Source: Acidobacteriaceae bacterium (lineage in GTDB: Bacteria > Acidobacteriota > Terriglobia > Terriglobales > Acidobacteriaceae). Taken from it: a stretch of DNA of 7,314 bases. The DNA is taken from positions 1-7,314 of the forward strand of contig DAHXOQ010000143.1 of the NCBI GenBank assembly GCA_027364815.1, read 5' to 3'. The position numbers and the translations under genes are program-made. Positions 1 to 5,439 of this stretch are shown here, one piece after another. The notes under the pieces are model-generated. The model made no database searches. It was not told the origin of the DNA and was given only the letters and a program-made list of their open reading frames with translations. How positions within the stretch are numbered: the first letter of the stretch is position 1; every line of letters starts with the position of its first letter.

Positions 1-1136
1 ACCCAACGCCGCAGCGCCCCATCGACGGCCTCCGCTTCTACGGTGAGATGGCAGATTCCGCACCGCGCCTTTACCTCGCTGGCGGAGTCACTACCGCGCG
101 CACCGCGGGAAGCATCGCCCCCTACACCGACCTGGAACTCAAGCTGGCTATCGACGCCGGCAAATACCCCGGCCCCAAGCTCCGCATCACAGCGCCTTAT
201 CTTGAAGGCCCCGGCGCATTCACTGAGGAGATGCACGTACTCACCGGCTCCGAGGACGCCGCCCGCACTGTCGATTACTGGGCCGCTGAAGGCGTCAACT
301 CCTACAAGGCATACATGAACATCACACCGGACGAGCTCAAGACCGCCATCGAACACGCCCACGCGCACAACCTCAAATTCACCGGGCATCTCTGCTCAAT
401 TGGATTTACTGAAGCCGCCAACGACGGCATCGACAATCTCGAGCACGGCATCATCGTCGACACCGAGTTCTATCCCAAAAAGCAGCCCGGCCTCTGCCCG
501 CAAAATTGGCGCGACGCTGAAGCCGAGCTCACCAGGAACCACAAAATCTCCGACCCCAATATTCAGGCGATGATCCGCACCCTCGTCTCTCACCATGTCG
601 CCGTCACCTCAACGCTGGCCATCTTTGAAACCTTCAGCGCCAAGCGTCCGCCTATGGATCGCGAAATGCGCGCCCTCAGCTCGCTGATGCCAACGCAGGC
701 CGAAGAGTACCTCGCCGTGCGCGCATCAATCGCGGACGATGCCGTCCCTGACGACGCGCTCAAATTTGAAATGGCTTTCGAGCATGAGTTTGTGAAAGCC
801 GGCGGCCTTCTCATGGCTGGCTGCGACCCCACCGGCTACGGTGGCGTCCTGCCGGGCTTCGGCGATCAGCGCAATCTTGAGTTGTTGGTCGAAGCCGGAT
901 TCACACCCGTCGAGGCCATTCAAATAGCCACTCAAAACGGCGCAAAATTCCTCGGCGAAGATTCCACCATCGGCACCATCGCCACAGGCAAATCCGCAGA
1001 CCTCGTCATTCTCTCCGCCAACCCCGCTGAAAAAATTGAGAACATCGAGAGCGTGGAGATGGTCTTCAAGGACGGGGTTGGCTACGATCCGGCCAAGCTC
1101 ATCGATTCGGTTAAGGGACTGATGGGGTTGCGGTAG
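1..1136 (+). CDS. Amidohydrolase family protein (imidazolonepropionase-like), 5'-truncated
   Basis: The reading frame is open from base 3 to the TAG at 1134-1136, giving 377 visible residues. The ATG at 48 is probably internal: the frame continues upstream of it, and the first metal-binding HxH strand expected in this superfamily has not yet appeared, so the true start lies left of the window. Visible superfamily marks are a Lys in a YKAYM context (306-308), which fits the carboxylated bridging lysine, a His in a TGHL context (387-389), a His in LEHG (444-446), and an Asp in MAGCDPTG (825-827), the usual late metal or proton-shuttle Asp. The C-terminal part, with an ATQNGAKFLG helix, IGTIATGKSADLVIL and then a VEMVFKDG strand, is the typical return of the chain to the small beta-sandwich domain. 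Such enzymes hydrolyse amide or ring C-N bonds, often in peptides or cyclic compounds; the substrate cannot be read from this sequence. It faces the neighbouring genes convergently and shows no link to the ribosomal block. Confidence 0.88.
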   Translation, partial: PTPQRPIDGLRFYGEMADSAPRLYLAGGVTTARTAGSIAPYTDLELKLAIDAGKYPGPKLRITAPYLEGPGAFTEEMHVLTGSEDAARTVDYWAAEGVNSYKAYMNITPDELKTAIEHAHAHNLKFTGHLCSIGFTEAANDGIDNLEHGIIVDTEFYPKKQPGLCPQNWRDAEAELTRNHKISDPNIQAMIRTLVSHHVAVTSTLAIFETFSAKRPPMDREMRALSSLMPTQAEEYLAVRASIADDAVPDDALKFEMAFEHEFVKAGGLLMAGCDPTGYGGVLPGFGDQRNLELLVEAGFTPVEAIQIATQNGAKFLGEDSTIGTIATGKSADLVILSANPAEKIENIESVEMVFKDGVGYDPAKLIDSVKGLMGLR

Positions 1137-1197
1137 AACAGGGAACAGGTACCCCAGCAAGCAAAAGCGCTTGCCGGGGACCCCAAACAGGGAACAG
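1137..1197. repeat. Hairpin element flanked by 12-bp direct repeats
   Basis: The 12-mer AACAGGGAACAG occurs at 1137-1148, starting just after the amidohydrolase stop codon, and again at 1186-1197. Between the copies lies an imperfect inverted repeat, 1148-1162 against 1169-1182, with a 6-nt loop. The arms pair except for one bulged A and one A/C mismatch. Read on the - strand the mismatch becomes a G/U wobble, so the RNA stem is better when transcribed leftward. The layout resembles dispersed REP-like units of intergenic DNA. No T-run follows on either side, so a classical terminator role is weakly supported. Confidence 0.6.
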
Positions 1198-1198
1198 C

Positions 1199-1235
1199 GG
1201 CGAGAAAATTCAACGCGCGCGTTGAATTTTTCGCC
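1199..1235. repeat. 37-nt near-perfect palindrome between convergent genes
   Basis: Bases 1205-1230 form a perfect 26-nt palindrome, AAAATTCAACGCG joined to its reverse complement. GGCGA at 1199-1203 and TCGCC at 1231-1235 extend the pairing, with one bulged G at 1204. The result is up to 18 bp of stem centred on an alternating GC core. The right half, GTTGAATTTTT (1221-1231), is repeated exactly at 1247-1257. It lies 63 bp downstream of the amidohydrolase stop and could act as a terminator or RNA-stabilising structure for that gene, or be a dispersed repeat. Confidence 0.7.
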
Positions 1236-1443
1236 GGTACTGGGATGTTGAATTTTTATATGTGAAATTCGATGTAGATATACCGGTTTTTTGGGTAGAA
1301 AATAGGGCGTGTTTAGTATCTGGTTAGCCATCTTGAAATTACAAGGGGCAGCCACCCCGTCAATCGAAAGCACTTACCGTAGACCGCGTTCTAAAAGAGA
1401 GGTCAATTTGACGAAAAAACATCCATTTCGAGTGATTTTGAGT
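1236..1443. other. Intergenic stretch without a supported gene
   Basis: I see no convincing coding frame on either strand here. It holds a second copy of GTTGAATTTTT (1247-1257), a small stem GAATTT/AAATTC (1250-1255 with 1265-1270), and a weak GGGG/CCCC stem (1345-1348 with 1355-1358). It is richer in A and T than the flanking amidohydrolase gene. It may belong to the same repeat-derived intergenic block as the palindromes on each side. Confidence 0.5.
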
Positions 1444-1515
1444 CGCAAATGTACCTCAGGGGCTGAAGCCCCGGAATCATTTCAGGATGATTTGCGTACG
1501 TCCTAAAGGCCGTAC
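1444..1515. repeat. REP-like cluster of short hairpins
   Basis: Several short inverted repeats are packed together. GGGGCT (1459-1464) pairs with AGCCCC (1467-1472). AATCAT (1475-1480) pairs with ATGATT (1487-1492). CGCAAAT (1444-1450) pairs with ATTTGCG (1490-1496), enclosing the first hairpin and competing with the second. GTACG (1496-1500) pairs with CGTAC (1511-1515), with an inner CC/GG after one mismatch. Such a chain of GC-rich stems resembles extragenic palindromic elements. It sits about 45 bp beyond the stop codon of the leftward membrane-protein gene and could also serve as its 3' structure. Confidence 0.55.
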
Positions 1516-1558
1516 CTTCGCAATTCCAGCCATGTCTAGAGTTGGTTTCGCAGTCTGT

Positions 1559-2137
1559 TTAACTTCCAAGTGCTGCGCTCTTGGCCTCTTCTACTAGAAA
1601 CTCGTCGGGCAGCTGACCTTCGCAATGAATCCTGATCTCCTTGAGAAACCGCGCCCGGGCCGCATACTGTCTGGTATACACAATCTTCGTGCTATTTTTG
1701 CTTTTCATTTTTATCGACCCATTCATCATTCCAGCACGAATCTCTGCAATATCTCTCCACGCAATCCACTTATCTTTTCTGAACCAATAATGCTGGCGCA
1801 AACCCTCCTCCGAACTGTAGATTGTTCCAGGCATATCGAAAAGTGTGCTAGTTAGTAGCAGCAGTAAAATGATTCCGATGTACAGGTTCAGTATTCCAGA
1901 CCCATGACGCAAATAATTTCGATAAGATACGCTAAAAATACAAAACATGAGTAACACTGAAGCCAAATAGAAATCCCAGTTTGCTCTATATTTAACGACC
2001 TTCGACGGCAGTTCAACCGCCATTCGCTGCTGACGGTAGTACTGACGAAGTATCATGAAAAGGCCGGCAAGAACTAAGAAATTCGTCAGCCAGTGCCAAT
2101 AACTCGAATTGAGGATCGCCAAAATTGCTTCTTTCAT
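1559..2137 (-). CDS. Small membrane protein with probable PH-like cytoplasmic domain
   Basis: I do not recognise a named gene. The 192-residue product shows hydrophobic segments at about residues 14-31, 55-73 and 82-99, likely three membrane helices. From about 105 to 180 there is a soluble region with a pattern of short strands (GTIYSSEEGL, YWFRKDKWIAWRDIAEIRAG, TKIVYT) and a closing helix (ARFLKEIRIHC). That layout resembles bacterial PH-like domains of YcxB/DUF304 type, in which an 'IxWxDIxEIR' strand is common; this is an inference from pattern, not a search. An in-frame TGA lies four codons before the ATG, so this is the furthest upstream ATG start. No ribosome binding site is evident. 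The gene is much poorer in GC than its neighbours: hand counts give 37% for 1681-1740 and 33% for 1921-1980, against 67% for 661-720 in the amidohydrolase. This suggests recent or independent acquisition. It lies downstream of the rplI terminator and is probably a separate transcription unit. Confidence 0.75.
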   Translation of the reverse strand: MKEAILAILNSSYWHWLTNFLVLAGLFMILRQYYRQQRMAVELPSKVVKYRANWDFYLASVLLMFCIFSVSYRNYLRHGSGILNLYIGIILLLLLTSTLFDMPGTIYSSEEGLRQHYWFRKDKWIAWRDIAEIRAGMMNGSIKMKSKNSTKIVYTRQYAARARFLKEIRIHCEGQLPDEFLVEEAKSAALGS

Positions 2138-2148
2138 AGATGCGAATC

Positions 2149-2154
2149 ATTCTA
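2149..2154 (-). promoter_or_regulatory. Candidate -10 box for the membrane-protein gene
   Basis: Read leftward, TAGAAT matches the sigma-70 -10 consensus in five of six bases and ends 11 nt before the ATG at 2137. Transcription would then start about 5 nt before the start codon, giving a nearly leaderless mRNA and explaining the missing ribosome binding site. There is no good -35 box at 17 nt spacing, so this remains a suggestion. Confidence 0.3.
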
Positions 2155-2250
2155 TTCCAAAAATCCATCATTTCGTCGTATCTGGCTCAACAATTTTTGT
2201 CCGGCATCCTCCTCCTAAATAAATTTACTAAAACGAACACAAACACCAAC

Positions 2251-2272
2251 GCCCCTCGGCTAACCGAGGGGC
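2251..2272 (-). terminator. Intrinsic terminator after rplI
   Basis: GCCCCTCGG (2251-2259) and CCGAGGGGC (2264-2272) form a perfect 9-bp stem with a CTAA loop. It begins 24 nt past the rplI stop codon in the leftward direction. The tract after the stem on that strand is T-rich but interrupted by G (GTTGGTGTTTGTG). On the + strand no T-rich tract follows. It most likely ends the ribosomal protein transcript and separates it from the AT-rich membrane-protein gene. Confidence 0.75.
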
Positions 2273-2296
2273 GAGTGGTGAAGCTCTACAAAAAAT

Positions 2297-2782
2297 TTAA
2301 GCTGTTACAGTTTCAGTGGCAGGCTCGGCGGCAGCTTCAGCTTCGGCTGCAACCGTGACCTTCACATGCGCTGTCACTTCGCGATGCAGCTTGATGGCCA
2401 CTTCAAAAGTTCCAATGGACTTCAGAGGCTCCGGCAGATTGATCTTGCGGCGATCGATCTCGTAGCCCTGTGTCGCCAGATCGGCGGCGATGTCGGATGA
2501 GGTGACGGAACCAAAGAGGTGTCCGTTCTCGCCCGACTTGCGGGTAAAGCTGAGCACCACGGGAGCGAGCTTTGCAACCAGCTCTTCAGCTTGGGTTTTT
2601 TCAGTGGCTGAGCGGCGGGCCGCTGCGGCCTTCATCGATTCAATCACGGCCTTGTTGGCCTGTGTTGCCTGCAGCGCCAGCTTGCGGGGCAGCAGGAAGT
2701 TGCGTCCGTAGCCATCGGCAACCTTCACCACGTCGCCGCGGTGACCCAGGTTCGCTACGTCTTCCTTCAGAATGACTTCCAT
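2297..2782 (-). CDS. rplI: 50S ribosomal protein L9
   Basis: L9 binds 23S rRNA in domain V at the base of the L1 stalk and helps keep reading frame on the translating ribosome. The 161-residue product begins with the family's canonical MEVILKEDVANLG, followed by GDVVKVADGYGRNFLLPRKL (residues 17-36), the N-terminal rRNA-binding signature. A long polar helix spans about 42-75, and the C-terminal domain has the conserved GENGHLFGSVTSSDIA (84-99) and KINLPEPLKSIGTFEV. The start was set at the ATG at 2780-2782, because the canonical L9 N-terminus begins there and GGAGAG precedes it; an upstream in-frame TTG would add 12 unlikely residues. L9 is typically about 150 residues. The last 16 or so here form an Ala/Glu-rich tail (AEAEAAAEPATETVTA), like the tails on S6 and L25 of this cluster. 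It is the last gene of the block before the terminator, separated from rpsR by 196 bp containing a terminator-like hairpin. Confidence 0.97.
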   Translation of the reverse strand: MEVILKEDVANLGHRGDVVKVADGYGRNFLLPRKLALQATQANKAVIESMKAAAARRSATEKTQAEELVAKLAPVVLSFTRKSGENGHLFGSVTSSDIAADLATQGYEIDRRKINLPEPLKSIGTFEVAIKLHREVTAHVKVTVAAEAEAAAEPATETVTA

Positions 2783-2813
2783 TTGACTACTCTCCAATTG
2801 TTTCGAGCGGCGC

Positions 2814-2848
2814 TTCAAAAATTACGCAATCATTTGAAAATTGCGCAA
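2814..2848 (-). repeat. Two degenerate 16-bp direct repeats upstream of rplI
   Basis: On the - strand TTGCGCAATTTTCAAA (2833-2848) is followed 19 bp on by TTGCGTAATTTTTGAA (2814-2829), with 13 of 16 bases identical. They lie 32 to 66 bp upstream of the rplI start codon. They could be a pair of protein-binding sites or simply an AT-rich leader duplication. No known operator is recognised. Confidence 0.35.
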
Positions 2849-2905
2849 AGCAGAAGTTGCACCGCGTCAGATTTTACATCGCCCAGGCTGCGAGTGTCGC
2901 CAATC

Positions 2906-2933
2906 AAAAAGCGTTACATTTGTAACTGCCTTT
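2906..2933 (-). terminator. Terminator-like hairpin between rpsR and rplI (possible attenuator)
   Basis: The core is a dyad, GTTACA-TT-TGTAAC, at 2913-2926. On the leftward RNA a GUUAC/GUAAC stem with an AAAU loop is extended, past one bulged A, by GC/GC, a G/U pair and AAA/UUU. The 3' arm runs directly into five U (2906-2910). This is the shape of an intrinsic terminator, although the stem is AU-rich and so weak. As rplI still has to be expressed, partial read-through or attenuation is the likeliest use. Alternatively the 14-bp dyad is an operator. Confidence 0.4.
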
Positions 2934-2978
2934 GAGCCGCTCCATTCTCCCCGGGCCAAAAATTGCCGTGCGCAAAAA

Positions 2979-3374
2979 CTAGTAGCGCGTGGCAAAGGGC
3001 AGCAGGGCGATATTGCGGGCCTGCTTGATGGCGCGCGTCAAACGGCGCTGGTGCGTGGTGCAGACGCCCGTCAAACGGCGGGGAACAATCTTGCCGCGCT
3101 CGGCGACAAAGCCCTGCAACAGGCGCACGTCACGGTAAGGAATCGCGTCGATCTTCTCGGTGCAGAACTTGCAAACCTTCTTGCGACGGAAGAACTTGCC
3201 ACGGCCGCCGGGGCCGCCGCTGGCTCCGCCTGCGCGGGGTGCGCGACGCTCGCCGCTACCCTGGCCGCCGGAGTGACCGCCGCTGCGCGGGCCTGATTGC
3301 GATCCTGATCCTGATTCGGATTGCGATGATGATGAGGCCTCTGCGGCCTTGACTACGGGTGTTTCGTCGGACAT
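2979..3374 (-). CDS. rpsR: 30S ribosomal protein S18, zinc-ligand (C+) form with Ser/Gly-rich N-terminal extension
   Basis: S18 binds the central domain of 16S rRNA as a heterodimer with S6, encoded just upstream. The 131-residue product carries a complete S18 core in residues 60-131: KVCKFC, IPYRDVRLLQGFVAERGKI, RRLTGVCTTHQRRL, and a C-terminus ending in IALLPFATRY. Cys68, Cys71, Cys105 and His108 form the CxxC...CxxH set seen in S18 proteins that can bind zinc. Typical S18 is 70-90 residues, so about 55 N-terminal residues are additional: a Ser-X stretch (about 13-30), then Gly/Ser/Arg-rich sequence. This extension is likely disordered and basic near the core. The start chosen is the ATG at 3372-3374, which has GAGGA at 3381-3385 with a 6-nt spacer; an in-frame TTG at 3408-3410 would add 12 residues and lacks this support. 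No ssb or priB gene lies between rpsF and rpsR, unlike in several other phyla. Confidence 0.96.
   Translation of the reverse strand: MSDETPVVKAAEASSSSQSESGSGSQSGPRSGGHSGGQGSGERRAPRAGGASGGPGGRGKFFRRKKVCKFCTEKIDAIPYRDVRLLQGFVAERGKIVPRRLTGVCTTHQRRLTRAIKQARNIALLPFATRY
3295..3336 (-). repeat. Hexamer microsatellite encoding Ser-X dipeptides inside rpsR
   Basis: Seven successive 6-bp units, each starting GAT on the + strand, run from 3295 to 3336; GATCCT occurs twice in a row at 3301-3312. They encode alternating Ser-Gln, Ser-Glu and Ser-Gly in the S18 N-terminal extension. The period is a multiple of three, so slippage would change tail length without a frameshift. Confidence 0.6.
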
Positions 3375-3401
3375 ATGGTTTCCTCTTTGTCTCTCTTCAG
3401 T

Positions 3402-3479
3402 GGGCTTCAATTTGAGGCCCGGTTTTTTCTGCCTGTCTTTTATTCACTCGCTTGCCTGCTGGCCTCATGTTTTGGCCAG
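3402..3479 (-). promoter_or_regulatory. Two hairpins in the rpsF-rpsR spacer
   Basis: Between rpsF and rpsR (127 bp) the leftward RNA can form CUGGCC/GGCCAG (3474-3479 with 3459-3464, 9-nt loop). It can also form a near palindrome at 3402-3420 (GGGCCTCAA against TTGAAGCCC, one mismatch) shortly before the rpsR ribosome binding site. Neither is followed by a T-run, so termination is unlikely; they may affect mRNA stability or translation of S18. Confidence 0.4.
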
Positions 3480-3501
3480 TTCCGCATTGAAGCAAAAATT
3501 C

Positions 3502-3957
3502 TTACGCCTGCGCGGGCTCGGCTTCAACTTCAGTTGCTGCCTCAACTGCTGCAACTGGCGCTGCAACTGCTGCCGCCGGAGCAGAATGATGAGCTGCGTG
3601 GCTCGGCTCGGCGCTGCGTTTCTTCTTGGGCGCGCGAATCGCCTTGATCTTCGCAATGCGCTTTTCTTCTTCGTCAATGCGCACGGTGATGAACTTGATC
3701 ACAGGCTCGGTAACGCGCAGACGGCGCTCGAGCTCGGCAACGACAGCGCCGCCGGCTTCAATCGTCAGCAGCACGTAGTTGCCGTCAGAGAACTTGCGTA
3801 CATCATAGGCCAGCTTGCGACGGCCCATCTTCTCGGTGGTCTTTACGGCTCCGCCGCCGCTGGTGACCGTGGACTCAAAGCCCGCAATCAACTTGTCGGC
3901 TTCCTCTTCGGCAAGGTCGGGCCGAACGATGAACATGACTTCATACAAACGTGACAT
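3502..3957 (-). CDS. rpsF: 30S ribosomal protein S6 with Ala-rich C-terminal extension
   Basis: S6 pairs with S18 and binds the 16S rRNA central domain during assembly of the small-subunit platform. The 151-residue product starts with MSRLYEVMFIVRPDL and shows the family pattern throughout: the GGGAVKTTEKMGRRKLAYDV segment (residues 34-53), a YVLLTIEA strand (61-68), an ELERRLRVTEPVIKFITVR helix-strand (75-93), then DEEEKR. The core ends near residue 100. The remaining 50 residues are a basic patch (APKKKR) followed by Ala/Pro/Glu-rich, probably disordered sequence. C-terminal tails on S6 are known in several lineages, and in E. coli the tail is modified with glutamates; whether that applies here cannot be seen. 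AAGGA at 3964-3968, with a 6-nt spacer, supports the ATG at 3955-3957. It lies 91 bp after pth, and that gap holds two strong hairpins. Confidence 0.97.
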   Translation of the reverse strand: MSRLYEVMFIVRPDLAEEEADKLIAGFESTVTSGGGAVKTTEKMGRRKLAYDVRKFSDGNYVLLTIEAGGAVVAELERRLRVTEPVIKFITVRIDEEEKRIAKIKAIRAPKKKRSAEPSHAAHHSAPAAAVAAPVAAVEAATEVEAEPAQA

Positions 3958-3972
3958 CTGTTTTCCTTTTCC

Positions 3973-4019
3973 GCTGGAGTTCTTCTCCAGCCTTGCCGCA
4001 AAGCACTCTGCACTGCGGC
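3973..4019 (-). promoter_or_regulatory. Structured rpsF leader: two tandem hairpins next to the ribosome binding site
   Basis: Read leftward, GCCGCA (4014-4019) pairs with TGCGGC (3995-4000), enclosing an inner GCA-GAG-TGC hairpin. Then GCTGGAG (3985-3991) pairs perfectly with CTCCAGC (3973-3979) around an AAGAA loop. The second stem ends 4 bp before the AAGGA ribosome binding site of rpsF. No T-run follows, so this is not a terminator for pth. The place is right for S6:S18 autoregulation, known in other bacteria through an rpsF leader RNA with a CCG box. A CCG is present here (complement of 4016-4018), but I cannot show that the consensus fold is met. Confidence 0.5.
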
Positions 4020-4048
4020 CATTTCCCTGTACTCGTTCCTACTCTGCT

Positions 4049-4693
4049 TTATTCTTCCGGCGGGCCGGTTCGCTCGCGACGGTTGAACTCATTCATTGCG
4101 GCTGACGGTCCCACTTCAACGATGATTCGCACGGCTTGCGCCACACGGTCCAAAACTTCGTCGAGCGTCGTGAGATCCGGCTTGCGCAATGGCGAGAGCA
4201 GATAATCTCTCCCCAAACGCTTGCCGCCTCTGGCCTCTATCGCCTCGGGTGGAAGATTTAATCCAACCCCGATGCGAATGCGCAGCCAATCCTGACTATC
4301 CAGAGCGCCGATAATGCTGCGGGCTCCGTTGTGCCCCGCGGCCGATCCGCGCTCCTTGATCTTCACCGTTCCAAAAGGCAGGTCGAGCTCGTCGTAGAGC
4401 ACGGCCAAATCCCGTGATGGGTCGGCATGAAACTCCTGAACCAGAGCGGCAACGCTGCCGCCGCTCAAGTTCATGAAGGTCTCCGGCTTGGCCAGGATCA
4501 CCTCGCGACCCGCAATAAAGCACGTCGCAGTGAGTGCCCGGCAGCGCCGGTTTTTAAAGGCAACGCCCGCTTGCTCGGCGATGCGATCCACTGCCAGAAA
4601 CCCCGCATTATGCGGCGTATTGGCATACTCCGGGCCCGGATTGCCAAGTCCAACCACAAGAAACGGCACGTTCTTAGATTGCGTCGCTTCCAT
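4049..4693 (-). CDS. pth: Peptidyl-tRNA hydrolase
   Basis: Pth cleaves the ester bond of peptidyl-tRNAs that drop off the ribosome, so that tRNA can be reused; it acts in the cytoplasm and is usually essential. The 214-residue product shows the whole bacterial Pth signature: GLGNPGPEYANTPHNAGF (residues 15-32) with catalytic His28, KPETFMNLSG with Asn75, LYDELDLPFG with Asp101, and AAGHNGARSI with Asn122. These correspond to E. coli His20, Asn68, Asp93 and Asn114. Length is slightly above the usual 185-200 because of a few extra residues at both ends. The ATG at 4691-4693 has GGAG with a 9-nt spacer (AGGA at only 3 nt is an alternative). It lies 24 bp after rplY, so the two are almost certainly cotranscribed; rplY-pth adjacency is common in bacteria. 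In the related Deltaproteobacterial order ychF often follows pth; it is absent here. Confidence 0.97.
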   Translation of the reverse strand: MEATQSKNVPFLVVGLGNPGPEYANTPHNAGFLAVDRIAEQAGVAFKNRRCRALTATCFIAGREVILAKPETFMNLSGGSVAALVQEFHADPSRDLAVLYDELDLPFGTVKIKERGSAAGHNGARSIIGALDSQDWLRIRIGVGLNLPPEAIEARGGKRLGRDYLLSPLRKPDLTTLDEVLDRVAQAVRIIVEVGPSAAMNEFNRRERTGPPEE

Positions 4694-4717
4694 CGTTCCT
4701 GGCTCCGGTTCGTTTCC

Positions 4718-5416
4718 TTACTTCTTGGCCGCCGGTGCTGCTGCCTTGGTCGCGTCCTCGGGCTTGCCCTTCTTCGCAACTTCAGGTTCCTTGCCGGCTT
4801 CCGGTGTTGCCGCTGCAACTGCTGCTGCATCAGGCGTCGCCACAACCTCTTCGCGAATGCTGGTCACGTGCGCAACCGTTGCATCCTCGTCGGTCAGGTA
4901 AGTGATCTTCTCCGAGTGCGGCAAATCGCTCACGCGCAACACGCCATGCAAACCAAGCTCGCTCACGTCCACATCGATGTGCCCGGGAATATCACCCGGC
5001 AAACACTCAATCTCCACCTCGCGCAGAACCAGGTCAAGAACGCCGCCAAAGTTCTTCACGCCCACTGGAATGCCAAGCAGCTTCACAGGAACGCTGACGT
5101 TCAGCAGCTTGTCCATCGCAATGCGCTTCAGATCAATGTGAATCAGGCTGTCGCGAATCGGCTCATACTGCCAATCAACAATCATCGCCTTGCTGATGTT
5201 CTTGCCGCCGACTTCCAAATCAAAAATCGTGTTGTGTCCCGAATCCGAGTAAAGAATGCGCGCAATCTGCTTCGGATCTACTTCAAGCGCAATCGCGTCA
5301 TGACCCGGGCCATACACCACCGCGGGAATCTTGCCGGCCGCGCGAACCCTGCGGGCCGCATTCTTGTTGAACTTGCCCGTGCGGGCCGTTGCCTGTACTG
5401 CTTCTGGAACTGCCAT
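4718..5416 (-). CDS. rplY: 50S ribosomal protein L25 (general stress protein Ctc/TL5 type)
   Basis: This is the long, two-domain form of L25, which binds 5S rRNA in the central protuberance. The N-terminal 5S-binding beta-barrel (about 1-95) carries RRVRAAGKIPAVVYGPG (22-38) and MIVDWQYEPIRDSLIHIDL (78-96), both family hallmarks. The second beta domain (about 100-188) contains VPVKLLGIPVGVKNFGGVLD, LPGDIPGHIDVDVSELGLHG and EDATVAHV, as in TL5 and Ctc. Residues 190-232 are an Ala/Lys/Glu/Pro-rich tail, a normal but variable feature of this family. In Gram-positive bacteria ctc is a stress gene located next to prs and pth; the same order is kept here. GAGAG at 6 nt, or AAGGA at 12 nt, precedes the ATG at 5414-5416. 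It is separated from prs by 237 bp of repeats, the longest spacer in the block, so it may have its own promoter, although none was clear. Confidence 0.96.
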   Translation of the reverse strand: MAVPEAVQATARTGKFNKNAARRVRAAGKIPAVVYGPGHDAIALEVDPKQIARILYSDSGHNTIFDLEVGGKNISKAMIVDWQYEPIRDSLIHIDLKRIAMDKLLNVSVPVKLLGIPVGVKNFGGVLDLVLREVEIECLPGDIPGHIDVDVSELGLHGVLRVSDLPHSEKITYLTDEDATVAHVTSIREEVVATPDAAAVAAATPEAGKEPEVAKKGKPEDATKAAAPAAKK

Positions 5417-5439
5417 TGAATACTCTCTTCCTTTTCGTC

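Noticed and set aside
726..1373. 215-residue open frame on the - strand
   Set aside because: It overlaps the amidohydrolase C-terminal half antisense and runs across the palindromes; no recognisable motif.
2783..2905. Promoter for rplI
   Set aside because: TTGGCG and TAAAAT words are present but 21 bp apart, too far for a sigma-70 promoter.
2841..3296. 151-residue open frame on the + strand over rpsR
   Set aside because: Antisense to the S18 core; the Ala-rich end reflects the complement of the Gly/Ser/Arg codons.
3375..3410. Longer S18 starting at the upstream TTG
   Set aside because: The ATG at 3374 has a good ribosome binding site at the right distance, and the added 12 residues (TEERQRGNH and so on) are simply the translated Shine-Dalgarno region.
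3349..3954. 201-residue open frame on the + strand over rpsF
   Set aside because: Antisense to S6, with a Cys/Asn-rich composition from reading the complement of the Ala-rich tail.
4427..5419. 330-residue open frame on the + strand opposite pth and rplY
   Set aside because: It is antisense to two genes with full family signatures. Its product is an unstructured His/Arg/Asn-rich composition typical of a shadow frame in GC-rich DNA.
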